Positions 1 through 11,356 of a DNA stretch of 64,000 nucleotides are shown here, piece by piece. Made by a program: the position numbers and the translations under genes. The stretch is from positions 64,884,609-64,948,608 of the forward strand of contig CP136066.1 of the NCBI GenBank assembly GCA_032622095.1, written 5' to 3'. This stretch comes from Siphonodentalium dalli (Eukaryota > Mollusca > Scaphopoda > Gadilida > Siphonodentaliidae). The notes below the pieces were generated by a model. The model did no database searches. It saw only the letters and a list, made by a program, of their open reading frames with translations, and was not told the origin of the DNA. Position 1 is the stretch's first letter. Each line of letters begins with the position of its first letter.

Positions 1-203
1 TACATTGTACATGACAAAAAATCATTGTATGGTTTAATTGCTTATTGTGCTTTATATAGTGAGCGAGAAAACCATAAGGTTTATTTGTCATGTAGGTGCA
101 GGGTGGGGGAGATATCCTGGACTTGACATCTTTGTTTCATGAATATATAAAGCAAAATAAGCAATAAAACAATAAGATGATTTTTTTGTCATGTACCTTG
201 TAG
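1..203. repeat. imperfect foldback repeat at left edge
   Basis: Bases 1-58 and 143-203 are imperfect reverse complements: TGACAAAAAATCATTGTAT on the left matches an inverted copy near 175-195, and the poly-AT ends also pair. The arm is cut by the window edge, so the full element is not seen. A motif GGGTGGGGGAGATATCCT lies in the loop (101-118) and recurs at 463-480. Confidence 0.55.
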
Positions 204-533
204 GTGCTGGGTTGAAATGAAATTAAATAAAACAAAATTTAAATCTCACAGTAATATTTCTGGTCATTTGAAATGTGTGATGAAATTTTTTTTGTCACTT
301 TGAATTTTTTTTTTTTTTTAGCCATTTCAGGATCAAACAATGAAACAAAATTAAAGGAAAACAAAATTAAATCTCGGAAAAACAATTTTCTGGCCATTTC
401 AGTGTCAAACGTTATCAAATGAGTGAAATTCCTTTTTAGTCATATATGGGGGAGATATCCTAGGGTGGGGGAGATATCCTAGTGATTATTCTTATTTCTG
501 TGGAACTTGAAGTCATAGATGGCTTTCGTTATT

Positions 534-801
534 TCATATATATTTTGAAGACCTCTGTATGTTTGTCTGTATGTTTGTCTGTATGTTTGTTTGTCATTTA
601 TACAAATCTACGATTCTCGACCGATCGGGGCGAAACTTGGTACGTGTGTGTAGTTTGACCGGGCGGTGGACGTTGTCGTATTGGTGAGCCCGTGCGACGC
701 CAGCTTCGCGCATGCGCAGACCAGATCTCGGAAACGGGTGGAGCTATCGACTTGAAATTTGGTTTTTGAATAGCCCGGACAATGCCGGGCTCATTGGCTA
801 G
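534..801 (+). mobile_element. Helitron-like non-autonomous element, copy 1
   Basis: The element starts TCATATATATTTTGAAGACC, carries a (TGTTTGTC)n microsatellite just inside the 5' end, and ends in a perfect 7-bp hairpin (AGCCCGG-ACAATG-CCGGGCT, 772-791). A 6-nt spacer and CTAG (798-801) follow. Helitrons characteristically have a 5' TC, a 3' hairpin plus CTRR and no target-site duplication. Its inner part matches, in reverse, the 122-bp repeat unit at 15.6-16.1 kb, including a GCGCATGCGC palindrome near 708-720. It abuts the next element directly. It encodes no protein, so it must be mobilised in trans. Confidence 0.72.
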
Positions 802-1575
802 TCTACTATATATTTTGAGACTTCCGTATATATATGTGTGTGTATATATATATGTGGGTACGTCATAGAATCGAAAACGCCTGGACGGATTGAGCTCAAA
901 TTTCGTATATAAGTGTAAAAACCCACGGGGATCGTCGACGTCGCGTTTTGGACAAGCTCTGAGCACTCATTCTCCACTCACAATCATCAAAATCACCGCA
1001 AACGACACTTCGGGGGTTAAGGCATCAACGATCTTTATATTGACCGTATTTGGAGTCGTTAACAGACTAACGCTCTTTATTGCCATCGACGTTGCTAAAC
1101 GGTTAACCATGCGTACGAAACTACGGACGCGAAATACATTTATCTCGATTAAAAAGGCAGAATTAACGTGTTGTGTGATTCTTATGTCTGTCGTTCCTAG
1201 GCACGGGGGAATTTTTCATCGGGTCAGTTTTTCCGCCCGATGTACCTTAAATCATACCTCTTTTAGGGACGGGTACTGCGTGTTTAGTGATTCTTATGTC
1301 TTCTTCACCTTAATCGGGTAAAATAAGGTCTAATCGGGTAAAATATTGAAAAAATGCACGGGTAAAATATTGAAAAACCAAAAATTAATCCAAAAAATTA
1401 ATTAAAAAATCCGGTAAATTAAAAATGCACAATTAACTCATGTTATAAACAAAAAATTAATATTAACTCATTGAAAAAAAAAATTTAAATTCAAAAATTA
1501 ATTAAAACATTAATTAAAAACATTAAAAATTGTCATGTTTCTGACGAACGCCGCCAGTGGCGGCTAACCTGCTAG
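802..1575 (+). mobile_element. Helitron-like non-autonomous element, copy 2 (head-to-tail)
   Basis: The element starts TCTACTATATATTTTGAGAC immediately after the CTAG of the previous copy. It ends with hairpin GCCGCC-AGT-GGCGGC (1550-1564), spacer TAACCTG and CTAG (1572-1575). The interior (about 960-1320) is a less AT-rich stretch not shared with the other copies and may be captured sequence; 1320-1540 is AT-rich. A 143-residue open frame at 890-1321 has no recognisable domain and is not called a gene. Confidence 0.7.
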
Positions 1576-1680
1576 TCTCCTATATATTTTGAGACTTCCG
1601 TATGTGTGTACTTTATAGAATCGAAAACGGGTTGACCGATCGAGACCAAACTTCCTATCTGAAGATACGGCTGTGGATAC
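1576..1680 (+). mobile_element. Helitron-like 5' end, copy 3 (partial)
   Basis: It begins TCTCCTATATATTTTGAGAC directly after the CTAG of copy 2, so three 5' ends lie in one orientation in about 1 kb. The subterminal sequence (GAATCGAAAACGGGTTGACC) matches the family. No 3' hairpin with CTAG was found downstream, so this copy looks truncated or diverged. Confidence 0.55.
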
Positions 1681-1765
1681 CATATACTGTCGGTAATACT
1701 GTGGTCATTACCGGGATATTACCACGTTTTCAGGTGAATTACTTTGGTTATATTGGTAATTGTGT
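1664..1765 (+). repeat. dispersed repeat fragment, also at 18.2 kb
   Basis: About 100 bp (GTCGGTAATACTGTGGTCATT and onward to TTACTTTGGTTATA) is about 80 percent alike by eye to 18200-18293. The rest of 1766-2115 is AT-rich DNA with nothing recognised. Confidence 0.5.
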
Positions 1766-2115
1766 TAACAACTCAAATCACACTATCAGGTTGATATTTT
1801 CCAATAAGATGTCATATTAAATGTAATAATCCAGGTTTTCCAATATATTTACACAGATTAAAAGGCATCATACTGAATCACAAACTGCATGTTCATAATT
1901 CAGAAGATGTTTTTCAGGTTGCATCTGATCTTTGAACATTGTTAGTCACATTAAGTGGGACATGTAAGGTTTTTCGAGTTTTTCGAAATGTAATTTCCTT
2001 TTAACATTTTTACAAAAATCTGAACATTGGCAAATTTGGCTGCCCACAGTGCAAACCGTGAACCAATGTTTAACCATGAGTGATTAAACATTTATCTAGC
2101 TACTTTTGATTGCAG

Positions 2116-2452
2116 ATATGCTAGTGATATGAAGGTGGTTAGCTTGCTAAGACACAGGGGTTTGTGAAACAGTGCCACTCAACTTCAAAAGAAGCTGACA
2201 GAACTGCATGGGGAAAAACATTACCATAACTCCATACAGTTCCTAACAGACACATATGCCTTCAAAGACGAGAAGTGGGCTGGAACAATACAGGTAGCAG
2301 ACTATCATGATCCTCCAGCCATGAGGTCAATTCCAACGTTTCAATGGCTGACACAAGTCTACTGCCAGGATGTGATGGAGAGGATTGATGAAATCAAGGC
2401 ATCTATCACAAGCACATTTGGGTGTGTTTTGAAGATAGATTCTACTAAGAAG
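2116..2452 (+). CDS. exon 1 of visible part: start of RNase H-like core, contains TGA
   Basis: The acceptor is TTGATTGCAG just before 2116 and the donor is AAG|GTGAGT at 2453. The frame reads ..YASDMKVVSLLRHRGL, then TGA (2165-2167), then NSATQLQKKLTELHGEK.., and ends KIDSTKK. Family members recalled from other animals read L-G-N at the break, so one G-to-T change (GGA to TGA) explains it. The Asp of KIDST is a candidate first catalytic acid of an RNase H-like fold (inference). The first base completes a codon split across an upstream exon, so at least one 5' exon is missing from view. Confidence 0.72.
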
Positions 2453-3246
2453 GTGAGTTTCATCTCCATTTCACACATGTGGTTGGATCAAAATTGAATC
2501 AATTTGTGTTCCCATCTTGCATTGAGAAGTATATTGAAAGCAAATATACTCAGAAGCATTCACAGGATTCAGCAAGCGGTGGACGGTACTCGGTATTTAC
2601 CTATCGGTATCAGAAAATTACTGGTTTACTGTACCAAATCCTAACTAAGTGTACGGGGAGATGGCTTATAGAATGGCTGGATTTATAGGTAGTCTCCTTT
2701 TAATATATACCATAAGTACCATTATGATGACCACTACATTCTATTACTATCAGAACTCAATATTTGGGCAAGCATACTATACTTAGAATTGACCAAGACG
2801 CTCTCAGTGTATTGGTGGAAGAATAAAGGGTTAATTTAATCGGAAAATTACTACGCTTCGTCCAACAACCCCTCTCCAAATTCTCCAAATGATTGCCATG
2901 AGCCCCAAATAAGATAGGAATTTGGAATATATTCGACTGTCATCTAAAACTTAAAATTTCTCAGTATTAAATACAGGTTAGAAATAAAACTATCAGAATA
3001 GTTTGCACACATATTCCTTCTAAAATTTCCATTTGATAATGTCAGGCATGTCCCTGCCACAGTCCCAAACCACCTAAAAATAGGTTGGTTTGAAACTTGG
3101 TATAAATTCACTCACAAGTTGCGTCATTACCGGGACATAATCGCTTCCAAAGTTCTGAGTGAGATTTCTTGTTTTACATTGTATTTGTAATTTCAAACCC
3201 CAAACCTCCTCAATATTTTTCATATCTTTCATTCATTTCAATTCAG

Positions 3247-4039
3247 ATTACAAAGAAGTTGGCCGGGAAGGCAGCAAAGACAGCTCAGTGGTGTACAAAT
3301 GTGGGCAATGAAAACGGAGAAATCCTTGTCAGTGTGATGACAGCCAGTGAGGGTTATTCACTCAGTCACATGGTGCGGGGGATTGTGAAGCGTTATAAAG
3401 ATGCAGATGTCCCTCCACCTGACTTGCTTTACACAGATCGTGACTGTTGTGGTGGCTCTCACATCATACAAATGTTTAAGGAATGGCCAGCACTCATAGT
3501 TAGGTTGGACATCTGGCATTTCATGCGTCGCTTGGCATCTGCATGCACAACTGAGTCACACCCATTGTATGGCCCATTCATGTCGGGTATATCAGCAGCT
3601 ATATTTGAATGGAGTGACGAGGATCTTAACCTTCTCCGAGAGGCAAAACGATCCGAGTTGATAGCTGCTGGTGTTACTGATCCTTCTGTAGAAGCTGTCA
3701 ACAAGCAAATATCCAAGAGTGAGATGGCTCGTCACTGTAGGCGCCGTACACGTGTTGTTTCGGAAACCACACAGCTACTTGAACAATTGCTGGCAGTGTA
3801 TTCTGGAGATGCCGGGAAGGATACTCTTGGTGTTGATTTGTTGGATAAAGAGCGGGCGCAGGATATTTGGCAATGCCAGAAGCGACACATTATTTGCATA
3901 CAAGATTCTACTGTCTACCAGCTATACACACAAACTGGCACTAGCAAGAAAGGCTCCATGATTCTACCAATATTCAGGTGTTCACGTGGATCCACATCAC
4001 TCGAATCTTTTCATCTCCACCTGAACCGATTCATACCAG
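3247..4039 (+). CDS. exon 2: main RNase H-like/transposase-like core
   Basis: The acceptor TTCAATTCAG precedes 3247 and the donor GTGAGT follows 4039. The exon continues in phase 0 from exon 1 (ITKKLAGKAAKTAQW) and is open for 264 codons. Recognisable stretches are WCTNVGNENGEILVSV, LLYTDRDCC, VRLDIWHFMRRLASACTTES, HPLYGPFM and FEWSDEDL. The pattern of beta strand plus Asp (IDST), strands, and a second Asp (YTDRD) is what one expects of an RNase H-like nuclease fold; the third acidic residue cannot be assigned by eye. It ends ..FHLHLNRFIPG with the Gly codon split. The open frame visible upstream of 3247 is intron read-through. Confidence 0.85.
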
Positions 4040-4422
4040 GTGAGTGTCCCCTTAAAGAACTTTGAGGACTATTAATTGAAAATATTTTGGGAAGAACTGG
4101 TAACACAATTTATTTCAAGTAATTGGATACATATTCAAACTAGCATTCAGTCATGAAATCCACACCAGTATTTGTACATGAGTTAATATTATTATTGTTT
4201 ATCCGATCTTATTACATTCATTAAACCCATTCTATAATAATGGGTAACGGTCATTGTAATACAGGAAATGGTGCCCTGGTTATCCAAATGTATTAGTTTT
4301 GAACAAGCGTGATTTGAAATCCAGGGACGATGATTGAAGAAGAATCGGTGTCTGTGACTGATATTGATATCGTTTGAAAAGTTATTTAATTAAATTTATG
4401 CCATTAAATATGGGGTGCCATT

Positions 4423-4700
4423 CCTCTAATTTGGAGATATATCCAATTCATTAAGAGATATCTCAAATTCATTAAGAGATATCTCCAATAGTTATGCAGA
4501 TATCTCTAATTGCCAAGGTGATATCTTCATATTAATATGGAGATATCTCAAAATCGCTAGTAGATATCTCTTAATTCATTAGGAAATATCTTGAAATCAC
4601 TAGCAGATATATGTTAATTCATGAGGCGATAGGCATGATTTAGAAATATCTCTTAATACAGCTAAGAGATATCTCTAAATCATTTGAAGATATCTGTCAA
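4423..4700. repeat. palindromic AGATATCT tandem array in intron 2
   Basis: About ten copies of a short palindrome around AGATATCT (often GAGATATCTC) are spaced roughly 26-30 bp apart, with AT-rich spacers such as AATTCATTAA. It lies between exons 2 and 3. The remaining intron sequence (4040-4422, 4701-5470) shows nothing recognisable. Confidence 0.7.
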
Positions 4701-5470
4701 TTAATTAACGAGGACAAATGGCTGAAACCTGAAGTTAGGGTTCAGGCCCCTAAAGCCCTAACTTGGACACTTTTCAAAAATAAAATCAAACGGCACCATC
4801 AAATTCCTCATTGCAAGTATCATAGAAACAATTCTCAATATAAAGTGAACACCATTTCCATAAAAAGCGCATTTTTGCGACAATGCCTACTAAAACCAAT
4901 GTTATTGGACATGATGTCCCAAAAATGAGGTTTTCATCAAATTTATATATCTGTATCCTAATATAAAGAATCTTCAAATTAGGATACCAATCTATAAATT
5001 CAATTAAAACCTAATTTTTGGCACTTTATCCTGTTTATTATTTAATTAAATTTCTTCGAATCATAATTTTGAAAAACTAACACCGTTATTACCTCTGCCA
5101 GGGTACCCCGAGTCACCGCACCAAATTTAGTTTATAGCAGTCAGGGGTTTGTTTGAGAAAAATCCGAAGACAGACAGATGTTGTCAGTTTTATGGGGGAG
5201 AGAAAGACCACATAAAGGGTTAACTTCACTGAGAAATCACACTACCGCATGCAGAAACCACCGATCCCCAGAAAGCAACTAACAAACTTGCCCACATACA
5301 TGAATCTGATTACCCTCCCTTAGCATTGATCATGAATCTGTGCTTGTCGGGGATGATGGTGCAATGCACTAAGTACTCTACTGACCACTGGGGGCCCTCT
5401 GAAAGGGAATCATGTAATAATATAGGCTAATGAAGATCAAACAATATTCTAAATGCAGCCTTATTTTCAG

Positions 5471-5683
5471 GGAACAGCGCCAGTGCTGCGCATTTCCAGG
5501 CATACCTGCTTGATGGCTTGTACAGATGGAACAGGAACCGGGTGGAAGATGCCATGGCAGAGAAGGCAAAGGGGTCGGTACTGTCTTACAGTGGGATTCT
5601 GCAGTATGCAGTAAATTTCTACAGCATTAAAGTCCTTGGCCATAGGTTGATACCAGATTACAGACCTCCTCGAAAACACACAG
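5471..5683 (+). CDS. exon 3
   Basis: The acceptor is TTATTTTCAG and the donor is CAG|GTATTA. With the split Gly it reads GNSASAAHFQAYLLDGLYRW.. and ends ..PDYRPPRKHTG. The 213-nt exon begins and ends in phase 1, so it could be skipped without a frameshift. The HFQxYLLxGLxRWNxxR pattern is strongly conserved in the relatives I recall. The 1.4-kb intron before it holds the AGATATCT palindrome array. Confidence 0.82.
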
Positions 5684-6419
5684 GTATTATAAACAATCCA
5701 TCATTAGCTGTGTTTGGATTTAGACAAATTAATGGTATGTTTTCACTGCTCTTTGATGGACTATTGGGTCTCTTTCAATGTTCTTTGATTAGATAGATTA
5801 AGCGATGTGAGACTGTAGATTCTTTAAAAATTGACAAAATGCAGACTTATAATTGTGCTGTACAGTATTTTGATTAATTGTCATCACCGTCTTAGTTCTT
5901 ACAGTGCCAATATTATTTTCATAATGGTGTATGATCAGCCAATGGTGTCGTGACAATCAACCAATCGAACATTCTCACAGAAAAGCTTTATTTTCATTTG
6001 AATGCATTGTCTCAGTTGTGACATGGTAGTCCATGTGTACTTGGGCGCTTTCCTAGTCCGCAAACCTGATTTTTATTATCAGAGCATAGCTCCATAAAAA
6101 TCGAGAGCGTCTAGCTCTGTTTGATTAGTTGGGTCCACCAACTAGCGTTTTCCATGCATGTGGTATACAGGCAATCTACCAGAGCACACCAGTCATACTT
6201 CCTGTGTGACTCTGTCACCGGTTGGGTACTAGTCTGTGTTTCTATATTTAGCATGGGGTTTTTCAGCAAAAATGGCGAAATCCGATCGCTCCACAGTCAA
6301 ATTTTCTATGTGCTTTGTCTATACCTTTAATTATACAATTTAATGACATAAAACATTGTAAAGTTAAAGTGATGTGATAGAAATGGAGTATTGCGTGTTC
6401 AAAGTAGTCATTTTTAGTC

Positions 6420-7080
6420 GAGTTTTTCAAAAACTCAACTTATGGTTTGACGAGGGACGGTTGGCGGGCGGGCGGGCAGATGGACCTAAAGAATGCCTTA
6501 TAACTTTGACATTTGTGAACGGATAAAAAAAAAATTTGGTATGTCAGTTGCTCCCAATGACTATTTACTGCCTGTAGAAAATGGGTCACGTCCAAACTTT
6601 TTTACAAGAGTTATCCATCTTAGATGGTTTTTAGTTAAGTTTTTCACCATTCGCGCGCTCACGCAAATATTTCAACAATATTTGGTATATGAGACTCTTG
6701 CAACAATATCTCGGACGAGTTCAAAAACCAGGTTTGTCCGAATTTATTTTCCGGAGTTATGGATCTTAGTTTGTTTACTATATAGCAATTTTATCTCCGT
6801 TAGCGCGATAACTCACTGAAATATTAACCGATTTAAACAATATTTGGTATATGAGTCTATTGCAACAATATCTCGGACGAGTTCGATAACCTGGTTTGTC
6901 CTAAATTTTTTCCAGAGTTATGGGTCTTAGTTTGTCTATTTTAATCACAATTTTATCACCGTTAGTGCGATAGCTCAATGAAATATTAACGGATTCAATT
7001 GGTATGTGGTATATAGGTCTATTGCAATAATATACCACCGTCCAACTTTTTTCCCCGGAGTTGTGCACCTTATTGGCAGA
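6420..7080 (+). repeat. diverged tandem repeat, about 163-bp unit, intron 3
   Basis: The block TATTTGGTATATGAG..GCAACAATATCTCGGACGAG recurs at about 6676 and 6838 and in a worn form at 7003. The stretch 6420-6600 is a related lead-in with a (GGGC)n run. No coding potential is supported. The rest of intron 3 from 5684 to 6419 is unremarkable. Confidence 0.6.
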
Positions 7081-7551
7081 ACTCAACAAAAGCATCTTAG
7101 ATGCGTACCCCTTGTTCCAAATATTATATCCAAATTTGCAACACACACCATTATTTTTATATTTCAATTAAATGCAGTGACTTCAGATGGTGAAATCATT
7201 TGTTTATCGCCGATCGCGTGACGAACTAATTAGTAAATATTTACATTTGAGCGTAGTTCAGACGATGATTTCTATGGAGTGACCAAAAAACCAGCCACGG
7301 AAATGAATATAATATCGGCCCATCTGTTCGGGGGGATGTCCACCTTGGGAAATTCCAACTGCACCCTCCCCCTTAGGTCAGAATCATCAGACCAAATACA
7401 TGTTTTGCATTATTCCATTTGCACCCCCTTTGCAACTCAGTGCTCTGGCCTAATATCCTATATATTCATAAACCATGGTTCTATATATTCCCGGTATGAA
7501 ACCATTCAGATATTTTTACCTGAAAAATTGCATAAATTCTAACATCTAGCG

Positions 7552-8412
7552 GTCTAACTCCAGACAAATACACACGGCTACGGACAAGAGACCAGGACAC
7601 ACCGGACTGTCCATGGTTGTTCGGCCCGGGGTGAGAAAATTTTGAAAACTATACAAGAAAATCGCTAATCCTAGCATGTAGACTGGCCTCAACTGAATCG
7701 TTCTTATTGTGTTGGAAATTTCAATTGGGAGAGGGTCCGGGAGGAGTTCATCAGAAATATTTTGGGATTTACTGTTAAAATCTCGAGATTAACTGGGTCT
7801 TTACGTGGTGTTATATGATGCTGAGAAGTTCATTTAATGACAAAATTACGATTAGCCAATAAGACTGGTTAAACAACACATGTGGCGGTCCACATCGGTT
7901 TCATTTGCGGCCCAACCACATATCCCACCCCCCCCCCCCCCCAAACCGTAAAAAAAACCTCGGATTCTTGCCTGATAGAAAATCACATGGAATCAGATTT
8001 TTTCCAGCGCATCCGGTCCATTGGGAATTTACCCGGTCTTCCGATCAGCCAGTACAGTCGATTTGCCTCAGTAATCAGATTTTCGGCAATGTTAATAGAA
8101 TGTTACATTTCTCCAGTTGGCATAGATAGCACCTAAATACTAACCTATCAGTGTCACACACCCAAACAAGTACATAATAAATATGTCTTTGAAGTATACC
8201 ATGGCTGAAGAGTATACTGAAACTCCGGACAGACACATGGCTACGGGCAGTCTACATGCTAGGATTAGCGATTTTCTTGTATAGTTTCAAATGCTCTTGT
8301 AATCAGATTTTCGGCAATGTTAATAGAATGTTACATTTCAGACAGCCCGGTGTGTCCTGGTCTCTTGTCCGTAGCCATGTGCAGTTGTCTGGAGTTTCAC
8401 TATACTATTCCA
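7552..8412. repeat. inverted/foldback repeat cluster in intron 3
   Basis: GGCTACGGACAAGAGACCAG at about 7577 appears inverted near 8370-8390. A second shared block (AAGAAAATCGCTAATCCTAG, about 7658) appears inverted near 8260-8280. A direct repeat TCAGATTTTCGGCAATGTTA occurs at about 8078 and 8302. The stretch 8211-8412 itself has inverted ends around GAAACTCC..CATGGCTACGG. This looks like MITE copies, one broken. A C13 homopolymer lies near 7930. Confidence 0.6.
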
Positions 8413-8608
8413 TTACAATAAAACAGTTGGTGTATACTAATATAGCAAAATTCATTCAGCAAAAAATTACATACCTGACCATAAGATACTGGGATATCGT
8501 GGTGATAGTTTAAAACTATCAAAATTCTTTAACTCGGGAATACTGTATAACACTAATTATAATTTTAACCAGCTGAAATCAACAGTAGATTCCCATTGTG
8601 TCTTGCAG

Positions 8609-8815
8609 GAGAGAGAATTGGCATCGAATATCTCTTTGATCAGACAGGTGAGGTCCTCCAGGATCTACGACCAGATTTTGATGATGCCGAGACCATGCAG
8701 GAACCAACTAATACTGAGGAATTGAGTTCAACAGATGAAGGTTTTGAAGAGGCAGAAGATATGACCATGGACGTACCAATCAACAGACAGCATATCCCTT
8801 CAGAAGAACATACAG
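8609..8815 (+). CDS. exon 4
   Basis: The acceptor is TGTGTCTTGCAG and the donor is ACAG|GTAAAC. It reads GERIGIEYLFDQTGEVLQDL, a hallmark (GEIGVEYLYxQTG-like) of this family, followed by an acidic low-complexity stretch rich in Glu and Asp and ending SEEHTG. At 207 nt it is symmetric (phase 1 to phase 1). Confidence 0.82.
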
Positions 8816-9059
8816 GTAAACTCTCCGATATACTTAAAGCTACAGAAGGTATTCACGATGGGTACATCTAAAAATGTTACAAGTTTGTTGAACCATTGTT
8901 ACCAACAAGAACATAAAAATATAACAGTTACATTTGCCCAATTTTCAAAAAAAGCGTTCAAGACAATGTGTACAGTTACTGTGAAAACAAAGTAACATGG
9001 ATAATTTGGTTGAGAATAACTAAAATGCGTTAACCCTATTAACATTTTCTGCTTCATAC

Positions 9060-9330
9060 CAAAGATAATGCCATGGCATCTGTAACGAGAATATTATAAA
9101 ATTTGGTATGTTAGTTTACCACACCAAAATACAGGTCAAGTGCAAATATGGGTTTCGTCCGCATGATTTTTACTGAGTTATGCCCCTTTTTAGACTTTTG
9201 ATGATAACTTTAGACTGAATTGAGTGAACTGAGCCAAGTTTAAAACAAATGAATTAAACCTTACCCCACTTTACTCCAGATAGGGCGTATTGTGCTCACG
9301 CCCTGATGGCGTGCTCTTGTTTACTTAGTA
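9060..9330 (+). repeat. dispersed invertebrate-type repeat, intron 4
   Basis: The AAATTTGGTATGTTAGTTTA..TGAGTTATGCCCC phrasing resembles low-copy relics common in lophotrochozoan genomes, and a similar phrase (ATGAGTTACGGC) occurs near 55790. No boundaries can be set with confidence. Confidence 0.35.
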
Positions 9331-9586
9331 TAATTCTGCTTTGTGAAAATATACAGTATGTTGTTTGCCCACTTAGATATCTATACGCTCATAGATAAAT
9401 AGAAAAAGCGACATTGATGGCACATATGTGTGTGAGGGGATTTGACCGAGGCTCTTCCGAGTCCAATAGATGCCAAATCAATCTCCCGAGCAAAATAGTG
9501 CACATCAAAATTAAAGGTTTAATTAACAATGAACTAAACAGACATTTTCCACATGTAAAATGTTTTTAAATTATTCTTCCTCACAG

Positions 9587-10023
9587 ATATATCTGCTGAA
9601 AGACCACCACCATCTGTATTTGTGGAACCACGATCGTCACTGCGGCCACCGGCAGTAAGCACCCCAGCTGACATCATACCTCCACCAGCAAGAGCTGTAG
9701 AATCCAAACCATTAGTACCACCATCACCAGCAACTAGTGACCTAGTGACAAGCATGGCGTCATCATCTTCACAGGAACAATCTCAGGTGATTCATTCAGA
9801 TATATCTGCTGAAAGACCACCACCAAATGTAGCAGCTGAGGAAACGCCATCAGTATTTGCAGAACCACGACCATCACTGCGGCCACTGGCAGTAAGCACC
9901 CCAGCTGACATCGTACCTCCACCAGCAAGAGATGTAGGATCCAAACCATTAGTACCACCATCACCAGCAACTAGTGACCTAGTGACAAGCATGGCGTCAT
10001 CATCTTCACAGGAACAATCTCAG
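9587..10023 (+). CDS. exon 5: proline-rich linker with internal duplication
   Basis: The acceptor is TTCCTCACAG and the donor is TCTCAG|GTGATT. The 437-nt exon encodes a Pro/Ser/Ala-rich, probably disordered linker. It consists of two tandem copies of one module (9586-9798 and 9799-10023), each running from DISAERPPP to SSSSQEQSQ. The second copy has an additional 24-27 nt near its start. The inner GTGATTCATTCAG between the copies is coding here, while the same GTGATT at the end of copy 2 serves as the splice donor. Confidence 0.7.
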
Positions 10024-10075
10024 GTGATTCAATATTTTATTAATGATATCACGATATAGTACTTTTTGTAAAACA

Positions 10076-10494
10076 TCTCCTATATATTTTGGAACTTCTG
10101 TCTGGCTCTGTGTATGTATGTGTGTGTGTTATAGACTTAAAAACTGCTCTACCGATTGGACTAAAATTTTGTATCCTACTTTAATCCTTGGAATAATATG
10201 GATGGGTCACAGGTGACGGGTGTCCTTGACCTCACTCATATACCCTCATATAAGCATGTTTCTGGACCTCAACCGATCCGACTCAGATATAGGTATGTAG
10301 ACCTACTTAGTCCCGGGAACAATATGGGCGGGTCCAATTTCATGTGCGACAGTGTCCTTGACCTCATTCATATAGGCATGTTTCTGAACCGATCGAACAA
10401 TAGTTTGTCCGGATGTTATATATTCTGCCCAGGCCGAGTCGATCACAAAGAGAAATTTGTATATAGCCCGGACAAAGTTGGGCACACCAGCTTG
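10076..10494 (+). mobile_element. Helitron-like element in intron 5
   Basis: It starts TCTCCTATATATTTTGGAAC after an A (10075), carries a TGTATG microsatellite, and ends AGCCCGGACAAAGTTGGGC, spacer, CTTG (10491-10494) followed by T. The 3' CTTG departs from CTAG but still fits CTRR loosely. It sits 52 bp downstream of the exon 5 donor. Confidence 0.62.
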
Positions 10495-10540
10495 TATATT
10501 AGAATCTGTTTACCACTTTTTGTAATAACTTTATGTTATC

Positions 10541-10660
10541 AATTGGTTGTTTCCATATTGGCTGAGTTATGAGGCTTCGGTCTGTCTTATTGGCCTGATG
10601 CCGCAGGCCAATGCAACAGATCAAAGCTTCATAACTTGGTCAATGTGGAAACAACCAATT
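10541..10660. repeat. foldback element with 37-bp arms
   Basis: Arm 10541-10577 (AATTGGTTGTTTCCATATTG onward) pairs with 10624-10660 with about five mismatches. The loop centre also has a small palindrome, TTGGCCTGATGCCGCAGGCC. This is typical of a MITE. The rest of the intron (10661-11356) is AT-rich with nothing recognised. Confidence 0.65.
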
Positions 10661-11356
10661 AATATTATTTTATTAATTATAAATGCATGGCAAATTGTGT
10701 TATTTCACATGAAGAAATTATCAACATAAATGTTTCATGTTAATGTGTCTTTTAATAAATAAACGCTTAATCCAGAAATTTTTATTCTTATGAACTTTGT
10801 GAATTCAGAACTTGAAGTGATTTCACAGTACTGTCCATTTCCACTTGGAAATTGGTATTAATTGATACAAATATTCACTCCATGTATAGTTGCTCCACAA
10901 AATACCGACAATCCGTTATTCTTCCAGTGTCAAGCTGCCATCTCACAACAACTGTATTCAAAAATTTAAGTTTGCAGAGTTAAAAATGTTTATACCGATG
11001 ACTAATATATGCCTCGTTTCTACTGCCTTGTTTCTACTTATTAATGGCCAACTTTTTTTTACTTATTAGCCCCATTTTCAACTTATTGGCATTTTTCTAC
11101 TTGTTACCGCTGAATAATATATAGCTCATTAATAAATAATACTTAAGGACAAGTTGTAGCCATAGGAAATGTACACATAATTAGTTCAACAAAGGTAAAC
11201 AATTCCCACCATTAATGAATATAAATCATTCAGCACTTGGTAGCCCTATTCTATTTTTGGAGAAAGCTGTTTTTGACTATTTTGTAAACATAATTATCGA
11301 TTCATCTTTGCATCCTTTATAAAGCTTAATATTTCAATTTTTTTTTTATTGTATAG

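Noticed and set aside
890-1321. 143-codon frame at the start of the window
   Set aside because: It lies wholly inside a Helitron-like element and has no known domain.
2165-2167. TGA as a selenocysteine codon
   Set aside because: The relatives recalled have Gly here, and a SECIS element was neither seen nor expected for this family.
3169-3246. Frame extension upstream of exon 2 as coding
   Set aside because: A good acceptor (TTCAATTCAG) and exact phase with the preceding exon show it is intron.
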